Origin: Deltaproteobacteria bacterium
Lineage (GTDB): Bacteria; Myxococcota_A; Polyangia; Polyangiales; JADZFZ01
Reading direction: 5' to 3'
Length of the DNA stretch: 48,074 bases
Assembly: GCA_020854145.1 (NCBI GenBank)
Contig: JADZFZ010000104.1
Span: forward strand, 1 to 48,074
Shown: positions 27,262 to 36,162 of the stretch, piece after piece
Position numbering within the stretch: the first letter of the stretch is position 1
How the letters are laid out: each line of letters starts with the position of its first letter
Made by a program: the position numbers and the translations under genes
Notes under the pieces: model-generated
The model's database searches: none
What the model was told of the DNA's origin: nothing
The model's input: the letters and a program-made list of their open reading frames with translations, nothing else

Positions 27262-28467
27262 ATGCGGCGGCGCGCGACGGGCTCATCGACGGCGGCCATC
27301 GGCTTGGGCGCGGTCGCCTGCGCTCTGGTCGCGTGCGACGTCTACGACGCGGGCCTGCTCGACGACGACGACGTCGATGCGCCGGATCTCTGCTGCAGCA
27401 CGATGCCCGAGACGGGTGTCGACCAGGGTCCGCCGGCCGGCGACCTCGGCACCGACGCAGGAGCGCCGCCGGACACGGGTCCGCCCGTAGATGACTCGGG
27501 ATGTGCCTTGCGTCATCCGCCCGTGCGTCCCGTCGGCGAGGACGGGCCCGGCGACGAGGTCTTCTGGTGGGTCGTCACCAGCGTGAACCTCGGCTCGGGC
27601 GGCATGTGGGCGACCGTCGGCTACGACCTCGACAATCGTTGCACCACCATCGACTCCACCGATCTCGAGTGCGCCCCGCAGCCGGGCTTCACTCCACCGA
27701 ACGATGGAGTCGAGGGCGTCGACAACACCTTCGGTCAGTCCTTCCTGGCGCTCATCGATCTCTTCGTTCCGGACTGGGAGCAGGCCGTCAACGAGGGCTT
27801 TCGCGACGGCCGCGCGTCGATCCTGGCCCGTCTGACGGGCTGGAACGGCGAGCTCGACGATCCGGTCGTCGACTTCGCGCTCGTGGCGACCCTGCCGTTT
27901 CCGGACGGCGACCCTCCACCGCGCTTCGACGGTACCGACGAGTACATCGTCAACCTACGCGGCTTCGCCGCCGGGGACGTCAACCGTCCGCTCGCGCGCG
28001 ACTCCAACGCGTACATCGCGGATGGCGTGCTCGTCGCGAGGCCGCGCGACGGCAGCGAGATCGTGTTGAGCGGCGCGCGCGCCGTGGTGCCCGTTCGTCT
28101 CAACGGCATCATCCTCACCGGCCACATCGACCCCGAGGCGCGTTTCGTCAGCGGTACGCTCGCCGGGCGCTGGCCGATCGACGCCATCTTCGACGGCTTC
28201 GTGCGGGCGGGCATCTGTCCCGGGACCGAGACGCACACGGCCGCGCAGACGGGCCTCGCGCGCGCGGCCGACCTCACGCCCGATGGGATGCCCACGCCCT
28301 TCATGTCGTGCGAGGCGATGAGCGTCGGGTTCAACTTCATGGGCGTGCGCGTCATCGTGGCTCGATACGAGATGGGTCCGCCCGACATGAGCGCGTGTGA
28401 CGACGCGGGCGTCGAGGAAGACTCCGGCTCGTCGGGCTCCGCCGACGCAGGCATGGACGCCGACTGA
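27262..28467 (+). CDS. Lipoprotein, paralogue 3
   Basis: ALVACDVYDAGLLDD lipobox; TVGYDLDNRCTTIDSTDLECAPQPGFTPPNDGVEGVDNTFGQSF; AGRWPIDAIFDGF. Confidence 0.75.
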   Translation: MRRRATGSSTAAIGLGAVACALVACDVYDAGLLDDDDVDAPDLCCSTMPETGVDQGPPAGDLGTDAGAPPDTGPPVDDSGCALRHPPVRPVGEDGPGDEVFWWVVTSVNLGSGGMWATVGYDLDNRCTTIDSTDLECAPQPGFTPPNDGVEGVDNTFGQSFLALIDLFVPDWEQAVNEGFRDGRASILARLTGWNGELDDPVVDFALVATLPFPDGDPPPRFDGTDEYIVNLRGFAAGDVNRPLARDSNAYIADGVLVARPRDGSEIVLSGARAVVPVRLNGIILTGHIDPEARFVSGTLAGRWPIDAIFDGFVRAGICPGTETHTAAQTGLARAADLTPDGMPTPFMSCEAMSVGFNFMGVRVIVARYEMGPPDMSACDDAGVEEDSGSSGSADAGMDAD

Positions 28468-28614
28468 CGCGCTCGGGGCAGAGGAGCGGTGGCTGCTCCA
28501 GCGGCCACCCCCTGTCGACTGGGAGTATCGCCCGACGATGGAGCAGCGCGCGCGCGCTCCCCGAGGCGGCCAGCACGTACGCGGGGCACACGGCTTGCCC
28601 CAGCGCAACTCACC

Positions 28615-31600
28615 ATGTCCTCAGACCCCATCCGTTCCTGCTCGCGGTCGGTACTTCCCTTGGCGCTCGCGACGGCCGCGTCGCTCGGCGCGTGCGCCGA
28701 CGACGGGCCGGCTCCGGTGCGGCTCGGCGTCACGCTCGACGAGGCGACGAGCACGCTCGTCGTGTCGGTCAGCCGAGAGCTCGCCAGCGGCGAGACGCTC
28801 CACGCACGCGTTCGACGCGGCGCCGCGGGTGAGCTCGACTGCGCGGCGATGGCGTCGAGCATCGGGCGCATCGACGCGGCGCCTCTCGCGGGGACGACCT
28901 ATCGCGGCCCCGCGGTGAGCCCGGAAGCGTTCGTCGAGCCCTACGACGACTCGTGGGTCCACGGCGAGCCGACGGCCGAGATGCTCTCGCGCATCGCCGA
29001 CGGTCAATACTTGATCGACGTGTGCCTGGTGAACGGCGCTCGGACCGTCGCTCAGGCGGAGCTCGACGTCCGCCGCGCGCTCGACCGCGCAGGCACGGAC
29101 GGCAAGTTCGACGGCGAAGAGGGCGAGCGAATCGCGAGCGTCACCGCGTATGGAGAGCGATGTGTCGCCGAGCTCGGCGAGATCCCGTTCTTCCCATCCA
29201 TCGGCGAGGGCGATTACCAGACGTACAATTGCCTCGATTCGGTGCCCATCCCGACGACGGTGACGCGCGACGACGGCACCGTCGAGAGCCCCAGCACCGA
29301 CGTCCCGCAATGTGACGAGCCCCAGCACATCTACAGCCTCTGCGAGCCGAACGCGGTCACGGGTCGCACCAACGGTCCGCGCGTGCAGAGCGCCGCGAAC
29401 GAGCAGGGCACGCACTGGGTCCTCCTCTGTCGCAAGGCCCGTGCGGAAGAGGGCGCCTACAACGACATCGCCATGATCGGCCACAATCCGTACACGGGCC
29501 GGACCTGCTTCTTCCAGAACGCGCTGTACAGCCGCACAGACGGCCTGCACGTGCCGCATCCCGCCGATCGCGTGCAATCCGAGCGGTCCCCCCAACAATC
29601 GGAGGCCCTCTGGTCGGGCGTCCACGGTGGGCTCGGCAGCGGCATCCAGTGCGCGAGCTGCCACGATTCGGACCCGTTCATCCACACGCCTTGGATCGAC
29701 GGCGCGCTCGATGCGAACGGCGACCCGGTCATCCCCCGCATGGGCGTGCACGAGGACTTCGCGCTCGGCTTCAACACCGCTCCCTACAGCATCGTCAATC
29801 TCACGGCACAGGGCTGGACGATGCCGCGACAGCTGACGAGCCCGGAGGCGGCCGCCTGCACCCGGTGCCACCGGATCGGTGACGGCCGCTGGGCCGACGA
29901 TTGGCTGCGCCGCCTCGAGGCGACCGACTCCTCGTGGACGCAATTGACGACTCCGGCCTACCGCCGATTCGAGCACGCATTCTGGATGCCTCCGGAGGTC
30001 GATGGGCTGGACGAGACGTCCTGGCCGCAATCGGACTTCGGTCGCGCGCTCGATTTCATCCAACAATGTGCCGACAATCCGATGGCCGAGGGCTGTCGAT
30101 GGGAGGAAATCCCGAGCGACCCGCTCGCCGGCGGCGACGACGGGTTGCCCGTCATCGATCTCACGGGGCCGGACCTCGCGCGCGAGGCCCTCGTGATCCT
30201 GGGCGCGAACGTCGTGACCGGCGACGATCCGCGTTGCCCCGGCGGCAACTGCGCCACGCGCCGATGCGCAGAGTGTCACTCGGTCTCGCGCGGCGGCCTG
30301 CGCCGTTGGCTCGAGCTGACGCGCACCGCCTGGCAGGGTTGCGGGCTCCAGCGCGATCCGAACGAGATGAGCCAGGAGGAAGCCCGCGCCGCGGTCGATT
30401 GCATGAAGACCGACCCTTCCGATCCGCGCTCCGAGTTCGCGGCGGCCAAGCTCGGCATTCTCACGACCGGGGCGCAATACGGCTACTTCCGCAGACTGTT
30501 CCAGAAGGCGTACGGCGACGTCTGGGCGAATCACTTCGCGCGCTTCCGCGCCCGCGTCGGAATGCCCAAGGGGAGCCACCCGCAGCTCAGCCAGCGCGAG
30601 CACGCGGTCGTCGCAGCGTGGTTCCGGGCCGACCTGGCCGCGCTCGACACGGTGCTGCCGGACCCGCCCGCGCCGACGACCTGTACCGAGCAATACGATC
30701 GCAGCGCGCTCGACCCGATCCTCGACGCCATGCGATTCGATGGTTGGAGCGCGGTCAATGCGGAAGCCGGCATTCGCATGCACGGCTGCCCCGACGCGAA
30801 TCCGCTCCATTGCTTCGACGAGGCCAAGTACCACGATCGCTCGGCGGAATGGGGCGCCGGAGGGCAGGGCACTCTGCGGCAGCTGACGACGCTCGCGTTC
30901 CGCACGAGCTTCTGGACGCGCAGCTCCGCGGACGGCCGCTACGTCGGCAACGGTGGCGGCACGGCCGGAGCGACCATCACCGACCTGCTCGGCAATCGCG
31001 ACATCGGCGTCGACGCCAATTACGACCCGGGCTTCTTCCCGGACAACTCCGGGTTCGTGTTCCAGGGCGCCACGGGGGGGGCCGGCTTCTGCCAGCAGCG
31101 ATTGCTGGATCGCGACGAGCTGGTCGCGTTCGACGAGCCCGAGTGCGTCACGGCGCGCGGAATCAATCTCTACCAGCACGTGGCGCGCGGCCTGGGCGGC
31201 GGCGACTATTTCGTCATCAACAGCCAGTTCAACAGCGACCCCGGCAACTCGACGAACGACCCCGGCGCGTACTTCGACGCGAGCTCGACGATGAAGCTGA
31301 CGCCGATGGTGTTCGACGGGACGCGTTATCAGACGCTCGCGCCCGTGATCGTCGATTCGCCGTTCGAGGGCGACTCGGTGCTCTCACCGTCGGGGCGAAT
31401 GGTCATCAGCCGGCTGGGCGGGCCCAATGGTCAGCCCCTCGGCTACGTGCTCCGCGAGGTGGTCGCGTCGCGAGCGGGAGCGAGCTACACGGTCGACATC
31501 TCGCGGCGGCTCGCGACCATCTGCACGGCGGGCGCGAAACCGAACATCTCGTTCGACGAGCGATTCATGGTCACCCACCATTACGAGGGCGACGGCACGT

Positions 31601-31788
31601 CGAACGTCTATCTGACGGATCTGCGCACGGGCGTGCGCTCGCAGATCACGCGGATGCCGGCGGGTGCGCAGGCGCTCTTCCCGCACTTCCGTTCCGACGG
31701 ATGGTTCTACTTCCTCGTTCGCGACGGGATGGCGGAGCACATCGTGGCGAGCGATGCGGCAGTCCGTGCGTCCGCGGCGGCGATGTGA
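28615..31788 (+). CDS. Large secreted lipoprotein with three CXXCH heme motifs and a TolB-like C-terminus
   Basis: Lipobox-like AASLGACADDG; QCASCHDSD, ACTRCHRIG, RCAECHSVS; C-terminal SPSGRMVISRLGGPNGQ...VYLTDLRTG. Confidence 0.75.
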   Translation: MSSDPIRSCSRSVLPLALATAASLGACADDGPAPVRLGVTLDEATSTLVVSVSRELASGETLHARVRRGAAGELDCAAMASSIGRIDAAPLAGTTYRGPAVSPEAFVEPYDDSWVHGEPTAEMLSRIADGQYLIDVCLVNGARTVAQAELDVRRALDRAGTDGKFDGEEGERIASVTAYGERCVAELGEIPFFPSIGEGDYQTYNCLDSVPIPTTVTRDDGTVESPSTDVPQCDEPQHIYSLCEPNAVTGRTNGPRVQSAANEQGTHWVLLCRKARAEEGAYNDIAMIGHNPYTGRTCFFQNALYSRTDGLHVPHPADRVQSERSPQQSEALWSGVHGGLGSGIQCASCHDSDPFIHTPWIDGALDANGDPVIPRMGVHEDFALGFNTAPYSIVNLTAQGWTMPRQLTSPEAAACTRCHRIGDGRWADDWLRRLEATDSSWTQLTTPAYRRFEHAFWMPPEVDGLDETSWPQSDFGRALDFIQQCADNPMAEGCRWEEIPSDPLAGGDDGLPVIDLTGPDLAREALVILGANVVTGDDPRCPGGNCATRRCAECHSVSRGGLRRWLELTRTAWQGCGLQRDPNEMSQEEARAAVDCMKTDPSDPRSEFAAAKLGILTTGAQYGYFRRLFQKAYGDVWANHFARFRARVGMPKGSHPQLSQREHAVVAAWFRADLAALDTVLPDPPAPTTCTEQYDRSALDPILDAMRFDGWSAVNAEAGIRMHGCPDANPLHCFDEAKYHDRSAEWGAGGQGTLRQLTTLAFRTSFWTRSSADGRYVGNGGGTAGATITDLLGNRDIGVDANYDPGFFPDNSGFVFQGATGGAGFCQQRLLDRDELVAFDEPECVTARGINLYQHVARGLGGGDYFVINSQFNSDPGNSTNDPGAYFDASSTMKLTPMVFDGTRYQTLAPVIVDSPFEGDSVLSPSGRMVISRLGGPNGQPLGYVLREVVASRAGASYTVDISRRLATICTAGAKPNISFDERFMVTHHYEGDGTSNVYLTDLRTGVRSQITRMPAGAQALFPHFRSDGWFYFLVRDGMAEHIVASDAAVRASAAAM

Positions 31789-33628
31789 GCGTCGATTGAA
31801 TCGCGCGATCACGGTCGGGTGCGTGGCGTTGCTGCTCGTTTCCGCGTGCACGGGCTCGGGGGGGCCCGCGGCCGACGACGCGCGCGAGTTCCCGTTGCCG
31901 GAGGGCGACGAAGGGAAGACGGACGTCTTCGGCCGCAAGCTCGCCGGGATCGCCGCGCCCTATGCGGCGGATGCGACGCTCGGCAGGGCGGAGGTCGAGG
32001 AGACGTTGCGGACGGATCACCGGCGTCGCCGCGAGACGGCGTGGCAGATCCTGTCGCGCGTGCTCGACCCCGTGCCGCTGGTCGGGCTCGCCGATTCCGC
32101 GGGCGTGCACGAAGAGATTCGATTGCCCGACGGCGAGGTGCCCCGGGTCCCGCGATTCCAGACCTGGTACGGCGTGGACGAGATTCGCCGGATGTTCCGG
32201 TACGCTTACGAGCGACTGGGCGAGGACGGCAGGCGCCGGCGTGCACCGCTGCCTGACTCGCTCCTGGAAGAGACGCTGGCGTGGAACGCGACGGAGCTCG
32301 ACCGCTCGAGCCGTTGGCCGCTCGACCGCTACCTGCGATTCGTCGACGATCTGGGGACGTGCCCCGAGGGCCTCTCGGGCGACGAGTGTGCGCGCCTGAG
32401 GCAGAGCCGATTCAGCGGATCGGTCTTCGGCGTGGCGCGCATCGTCTATGCGCCGAGCACGGTGCGTCATCTGTTGAGGAGCTACGCGCGCATCGTCGAT
32501 TGCCTGGGTACGCGCGACACGCTGGCGCTCGAGGCGCGCCCCGTGGACGAGGGCAATTTCACGGCTTGTCTCGCTTCGGAGATGCCGACGGACGCGGTGC
32601 TGGTGAAAGCCCAGTGGGTGCGGGCCGATCTGACGCCGAGAATGGCGGCGTTCGACACGGACGCTTCGGCGGTGGCGCGGATGATGGCGGAGGGCTCGAG
32701 CGCCGATTGGGGAATGGATGGCGATCGCCAGGTCGAGCCCGCTCCCGGGAGGAGCTACGAGATTCGATTGCGCGACGGGAGCCTCTATCGGCTGGCGGGA
32801 TTACACGTGATGACGAAGGAGCTCCGCCACTGGACGTGGGTCTCGATGTGGTGGAGTGATCTGCCCGACGCGGATTTCGGTGCGGATCGGCCGCAGTCGC
32901 TGGCTTCGTTGGATGGCGTGTGGGCCCACTACAAGATGTGCGCCGCCACGGCCTACGACGAAGGCGATCCGGATCCGGCCGCGCGATTCGAGGACATGCC
33001 GACGCTTGCGGAGGCGCTGCGGGCGTCGGGCGCGACGACCGGCGCGCCGTCGTGGTGCAGCAATCCCTACGTCGAGCACGGCAGGGGCAATGCGCGGACG
33101 AATTGTATCGGCTGCCACCAGCACGGCGGGGCGAGCGTCGCACACGATCTCGACGCGGACGGTCGGCTCGACGTGCTCGATCTGGAGCGGCTGATCGACG
33201 ACGAGGCGCATTTCCCGGACAACGGACGGCGCCGGATTCGGGACGTCTTTCCCGCCGACTACCTGTGGTCGTACGCGCGCGTGGACGACTTCGCGCACGT
33301 GATTGCGGACGAGGTGGCCTATTTCGAGCGTGCCGATGCGGTCGCGGTGGACGCGCGAGTCGACCGAATCCTCGCGATGGACGGCGATGCGGCGGCCGGC
33401 GCAGTGACGTTCGCGTCGCGGTGCGCGCGGTGCCATGGCGACGAGGGACGGGGGACGGAACGCGCGCCGTCGTTGCTGGAGCGAGTCGCCGCGCGCGACG
33501 ATCGATCCATCGTGCGGACGTTGCTGGTCGGCCGCGGGGCGATGCCGGCCTGGGGGCAGATGCTCTCGGACGGCGACATCGCGGCAATTCGCGCGCACTT
33601 GAGAGCGACGTTCGGCGGCGGACCGTGA
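31754..33628 (+). CDS. c-type cytochrome lipoprotein
   Basis: VALLLVSACTGSGG lipobox; TNCIGCHQHGG and RCARCHGDEGRGTERAPSLL heme motifs; start overlaps previous gene. Confidence 0.75.
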   Translation: MRQSVRPRRRCERRLNRAITVGCVALLLVSACTGSGGPAADDAREFPLPEGDEGKTDVFGRKLAGIAAPYAADATLGRAEVEETLRTDHRRRRETAWQILSRVLDPVPLVGLADSAGVHEEIRLPDGEVPRVPRFQTWYGVDEIRRMFRYAYERLGEDGRRRRAPLPDSLLEETLAWNATELDRSSRWPLDRYLRFVDDLGTCPEGLSGDECARLRQSRFSGSVFGVARIVYAPSTVRHLLRSYARIVDCLGTRDTLALEARPVDEGNFTACLASEMPTDAVLVKAQWVRADLTPRMAAFDTDASAVARMMAEGSSADWGMDGDRQVEPAPGRSYEIRLRDGSLYRLAGLHVMTKELRHWTWVSMWWSDLPDADFGADRPQSLASLDGVWAHYKMCAATAYDEGDPDPAARFEDMPTLAEALRASGATTGAPSWCSNPYVEHGRGNARTNCIGCHQHGGASVAHDLDADGRLDVLDLERLIDDEAHFPDNGRRRIRDVFPADYLWSYARVDDFAHVIADEVAYFERADAVAVDARVDRILAMDGDAAAGAVTFASRCARCHGDEGRGTERAPSLLERVAARDDRSIVRTLLVGRGAMPAWGQMLSDGDIAAIRAHLRATFGGGP

Positions 33629-33639
33629 GGCCGCCGGAC

Positions 33640-33706
33640 GGATTGGAAGTGCTCGGCTAGAACCCCATGGATATCGGTCGGTTGTACACGTCGATCCTGT
33701 CCCCGG
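33640..33706 (+). repeat. 67-bp dispersed repeat, copy B
   Basis: ggattggaagtgctcggcta...gtcgatcctgtccccgg; abuts the stop codon of the MoxR gene. Confidence 0.65.
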
Positions 33707-34870
33707 TCATTGGGTGAAGCGGCCGGAGGCGAAGACGTGGCCGAGGAGCTGGTCGACGCGGGAGAGGGCGTCGCGCGCGCCCGGGGTGCCCATGGCCTGG
33801 AGGGCGGCTTTGATCTCGTTGAGGCTCTTGAGCTGGGAGAACAGCTGGACGTCGCTGATCGCACGGCCGCTCGCGAGCACGTCGCGGATTCGGTTGATCT
33901 CGGAGTTGAGACCGTCGAGGCCGACGTCCGCGGCGCCGAAGCGACGAGCCTGCGGATTCTGCCGGTAGTGCTCCTCGAGGACGGGGCCGACGATGGCTTC
34001 GAGGATCTCGACCTGATCGAGGTTGTTCCAGACGTGCTTGATGAGGAAGAAGTCGCTGGCGTCGGGTGTCGGGCGGCCGTCGACGAGCGCGCTCGCGGCG
34101 AAGAGCTTGAGCAGCTTGACGGCCCGACGGTCGGACAGGCTGACGCCCTCGGCGCGAATCTGGAAGACGAGCCCTTTGTAGGCCGAGAGGAACTCCTCGG
34201 TGAACGACAGCCGGTCGGCGAACTGCCTCTGGAGGATCGTGAGGTCGGCCGCCGACAGGATGGGGCGCACGTCGTCGCCGCGGATCTGACGGACTTCGTT
34301 CTTGATGCCGCGCAGCAGCAGCTCGTGGAAGTGATAGCTGTCGAGGTACTCGCTGCGTACGCGCAGGAGGAATCGATCGAAGATGGCCATCAGCGACTCG
34401 TCGTTCGGGACCTCGTTGCTGGCGCCGAACGCGCTGATGAGGGGAGTCTTGATGACGCTGCGTCCGGACGTGTAGACGCGCTCGTTCAGCAGCGTCAGCA
34501 GCGAGTTGAGGATGGCGCTGTTGGCCTTGAAGACCTCGTCCAGGAAGACGACCTCGGCCTCGGGCAACATGCCTTCCATGCGGCGCCGATAGACGCCCTC
34601 GCGGAAGGCCGCGATGTCGATGGGCCCGAAGATCTCGTTCGGCTCGGTGAACCGCGTGAGCAGGTACTCGAAGTAGCGGGCGTCGACGAGGCGGGCGAAG
34701 AGCCGCACGAGCGCGCTCTTGGCCGTGCCGGGCGGACCGACGATCGCCATGTGCTCGCCGGCCACGACCGTCACGAGCATGAGGCGAATGATCTCTTGTT
34801 TGCCGAGGAAGTGCTCTTCGAGCACGCGCGCGGCTTGCTGCAGCCTGAGGACGACGTCGCCGGGATTCAT
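33707..34870 (-). CDS. MoxR-family AAA+ ATPase
   Basis: MNPGDVVLRLQQAARVLEEHFLGKQEIIRLMLVTVVAGEHMAIVGPPGTAKSALVRLFARL; AEVVFLDEVFKANSAILNSLLTLLNER; SAFGASNEVP. Confidence 0.9.
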   Translation of the reverse strand: MNPGDVVLRLQQAARVLEEHFLGKQEIIRLMLVTVVAGEHMAIVGPPGTAKSALVRLFARLVDARYFEYLLTRFTEPNEIFGPIDIAAFREGVYRRRMEGMLPEAEVVFLDEVFKANSAILNSLLTLLNERVYTSGRSVIKTPLISAFGASNEVPNDESLMAIFDRFLLRVRSEYLDSYHFHELLLRGIKNEVRQIRGDDVRPILSAADLTILQRQFADRLSFTEEFLSAYKGLVFQIRAEGVSLSDRRAVKLLKLFAASALVDGRPTPDASDFFLIKHVWNNLDQVEILEAIVGPVLEEHYRQNPQARRFGAADVGLDGLNSEINRIRDVLASGRAISDVQLFSQLKSLNEIKAALQAMGTPGARDALSRVDQLLGHVFASGRFTQ

Positions 34871-36141
34871 GTGGAGGGTGTCGCTGGGGTCGCGGGTGCG
34901 GAGGTCGTGTCGGGAGCGGTTGTCGGAGGCGCCTCGGGGCTCGCCGAGGGAGGCGCCGGAGCAGGAGCCAGGGGTGAGCTCGGTGCCGGGCCGCCCGCCG
35001 CATAGCCGACGAGCGCCGTCGCCCAACGAATCATCTCGTCGCCCGCCATGCGAGCGAGGAGGGCAGAGCGTACACGAAGCTCGGCCTCGTCGGCGCGCTC
35101 GAGCGGGATCTCGTCGGCGAAGCCTCCGCCCGCCACCGCGATGGCAGGCAACACGGCCAACATCGCTGCCGCGGGCGGGGACATGCGCTCGACGGGAGGC
35201 TCCTTGTCGCTCTCGCCTCGATCGACCACCGCGAGCACGTGCAGCTCGTAGAGGAACCGCATCACGACACCCACGGCCGCGGGAGGGGCGGGGGCGTTGG
35301 CCATGGCGAGCAGCGCGTTGCCCAGCGGTACCACGGCGCGATCGAGACCGGCGACGAGCAACGTCTGCGCGACGCCGGTGCGGATCGCCGGGTCGGCGAG
35401 CGCCGCCGTGGACGCGGGACCGAACGTGAACGCGGGGGTCTTGCGCGCGCACGTGAGCACATCGGTGATGGGCGTGGCCGCGAGGAGCGCCGCGACGCGC
35501 GGAGGCAGTTGCGCCGCGAGCCACGCGTCGGCGGGCTCCACCGCGTCCTCCTGGGGAAAGGAGAAGCCGAGCAGCTGATCGGCGGGGACGCGCGAGACGT
35601 CCTCGTGGACCCTCCGGAGGCCTTTCCACGCGAGCAATCGGGGCGGAGGTCTGCGGCCCGCGAAACGGTGCGTGTAGGCCCACGTCCGGACGAGCAGATC
35701 GTCGCGCGCGACCTCGAGGACGCGGCCGACGGCAGCGTGACGCGCGAGCGCGCTCTCGCGCGTCGGCGGCGGACCGGCTCGCGCGACGAGAGAGTCGACC
35801 CACGCGAGGATCTTCGGACGCGCCGCACGTGTGGGCCACCCGCACAGGCGCGGGTCGGTCACGACGAGCATGTCGTAGAGCGCGAGCAACAACGCGATCG
35901 CGTCGGGCTCGGGGAAGGGCAGGGAGCGCACCGGCACCACGTCGGCCGCGCGCTTCAGCCACGCTTCGTAGAGCCGCTGCTCCACCAGGGTGTCGCTCGG
36001 CCGCGCGTGCATGAAGTGGTCGAGCGCCGCGGGCCCGATGGGCGCTCCGAGGTGGAGCGTTCCGCCCTGCGCGACGGGCAATGCGAAGTCGCGCGCGAAC
36101 TGCTCGAACGCGAGCTGCAGCTTCTGCGGAGAGTCGGCCAT
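34867..36141 (-). CDS. Uncharacterised MoxR-associated protein
   Basis: 4-nt ATGA overlap with the MoxR gene; no motif recognised; Pro/Ala/Thr-rich C-terminus. Confidence 0.7.
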   Translation of the reverse strand: MADSPQKLQLAFEQFARDFALPVAQGGTLHLGAPIGPAALDHFMHARPSDTLVEQRLYEAWLKRAADVVPVRSLPFPEPDAIALLLALYDMLVVTDPRLCGWPTRAARPKILAWVDSLVARAGPPPTRESALARHAAVGRVLEVARDDLLVRTWAYTHRFAGRRPPPRLLAWKGLRRVHEDVSRVPADQLLGFSFPQEDAVEPADAWLAAQLPPRVAALLAATPITDVLTCARKTPAFTFGPASTAALADPAIRTGVAQTLLVAGLDRAVVPLGNALLAMANAPAPPAAVGVVMRFLYELHVLAVVDRGESDKEPPVERMSPPAAAMLAVLPAIAVAGGGFADEIPLERADEAELRVRSALLARMAGDEMIRWATALVGYAAGGPAPSSPLAPAPAPPSASPEAPPTTAPDTTSAPATPATPST

Positions 36142-36162
36142 CGTGTGCGCGCCCGCCCGCGC

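Noticed and set aside
28621-31179. 852-aa minus-strand ORF
   Set aside because: Antisense to the CXXCH lipoprotein; shadow frame
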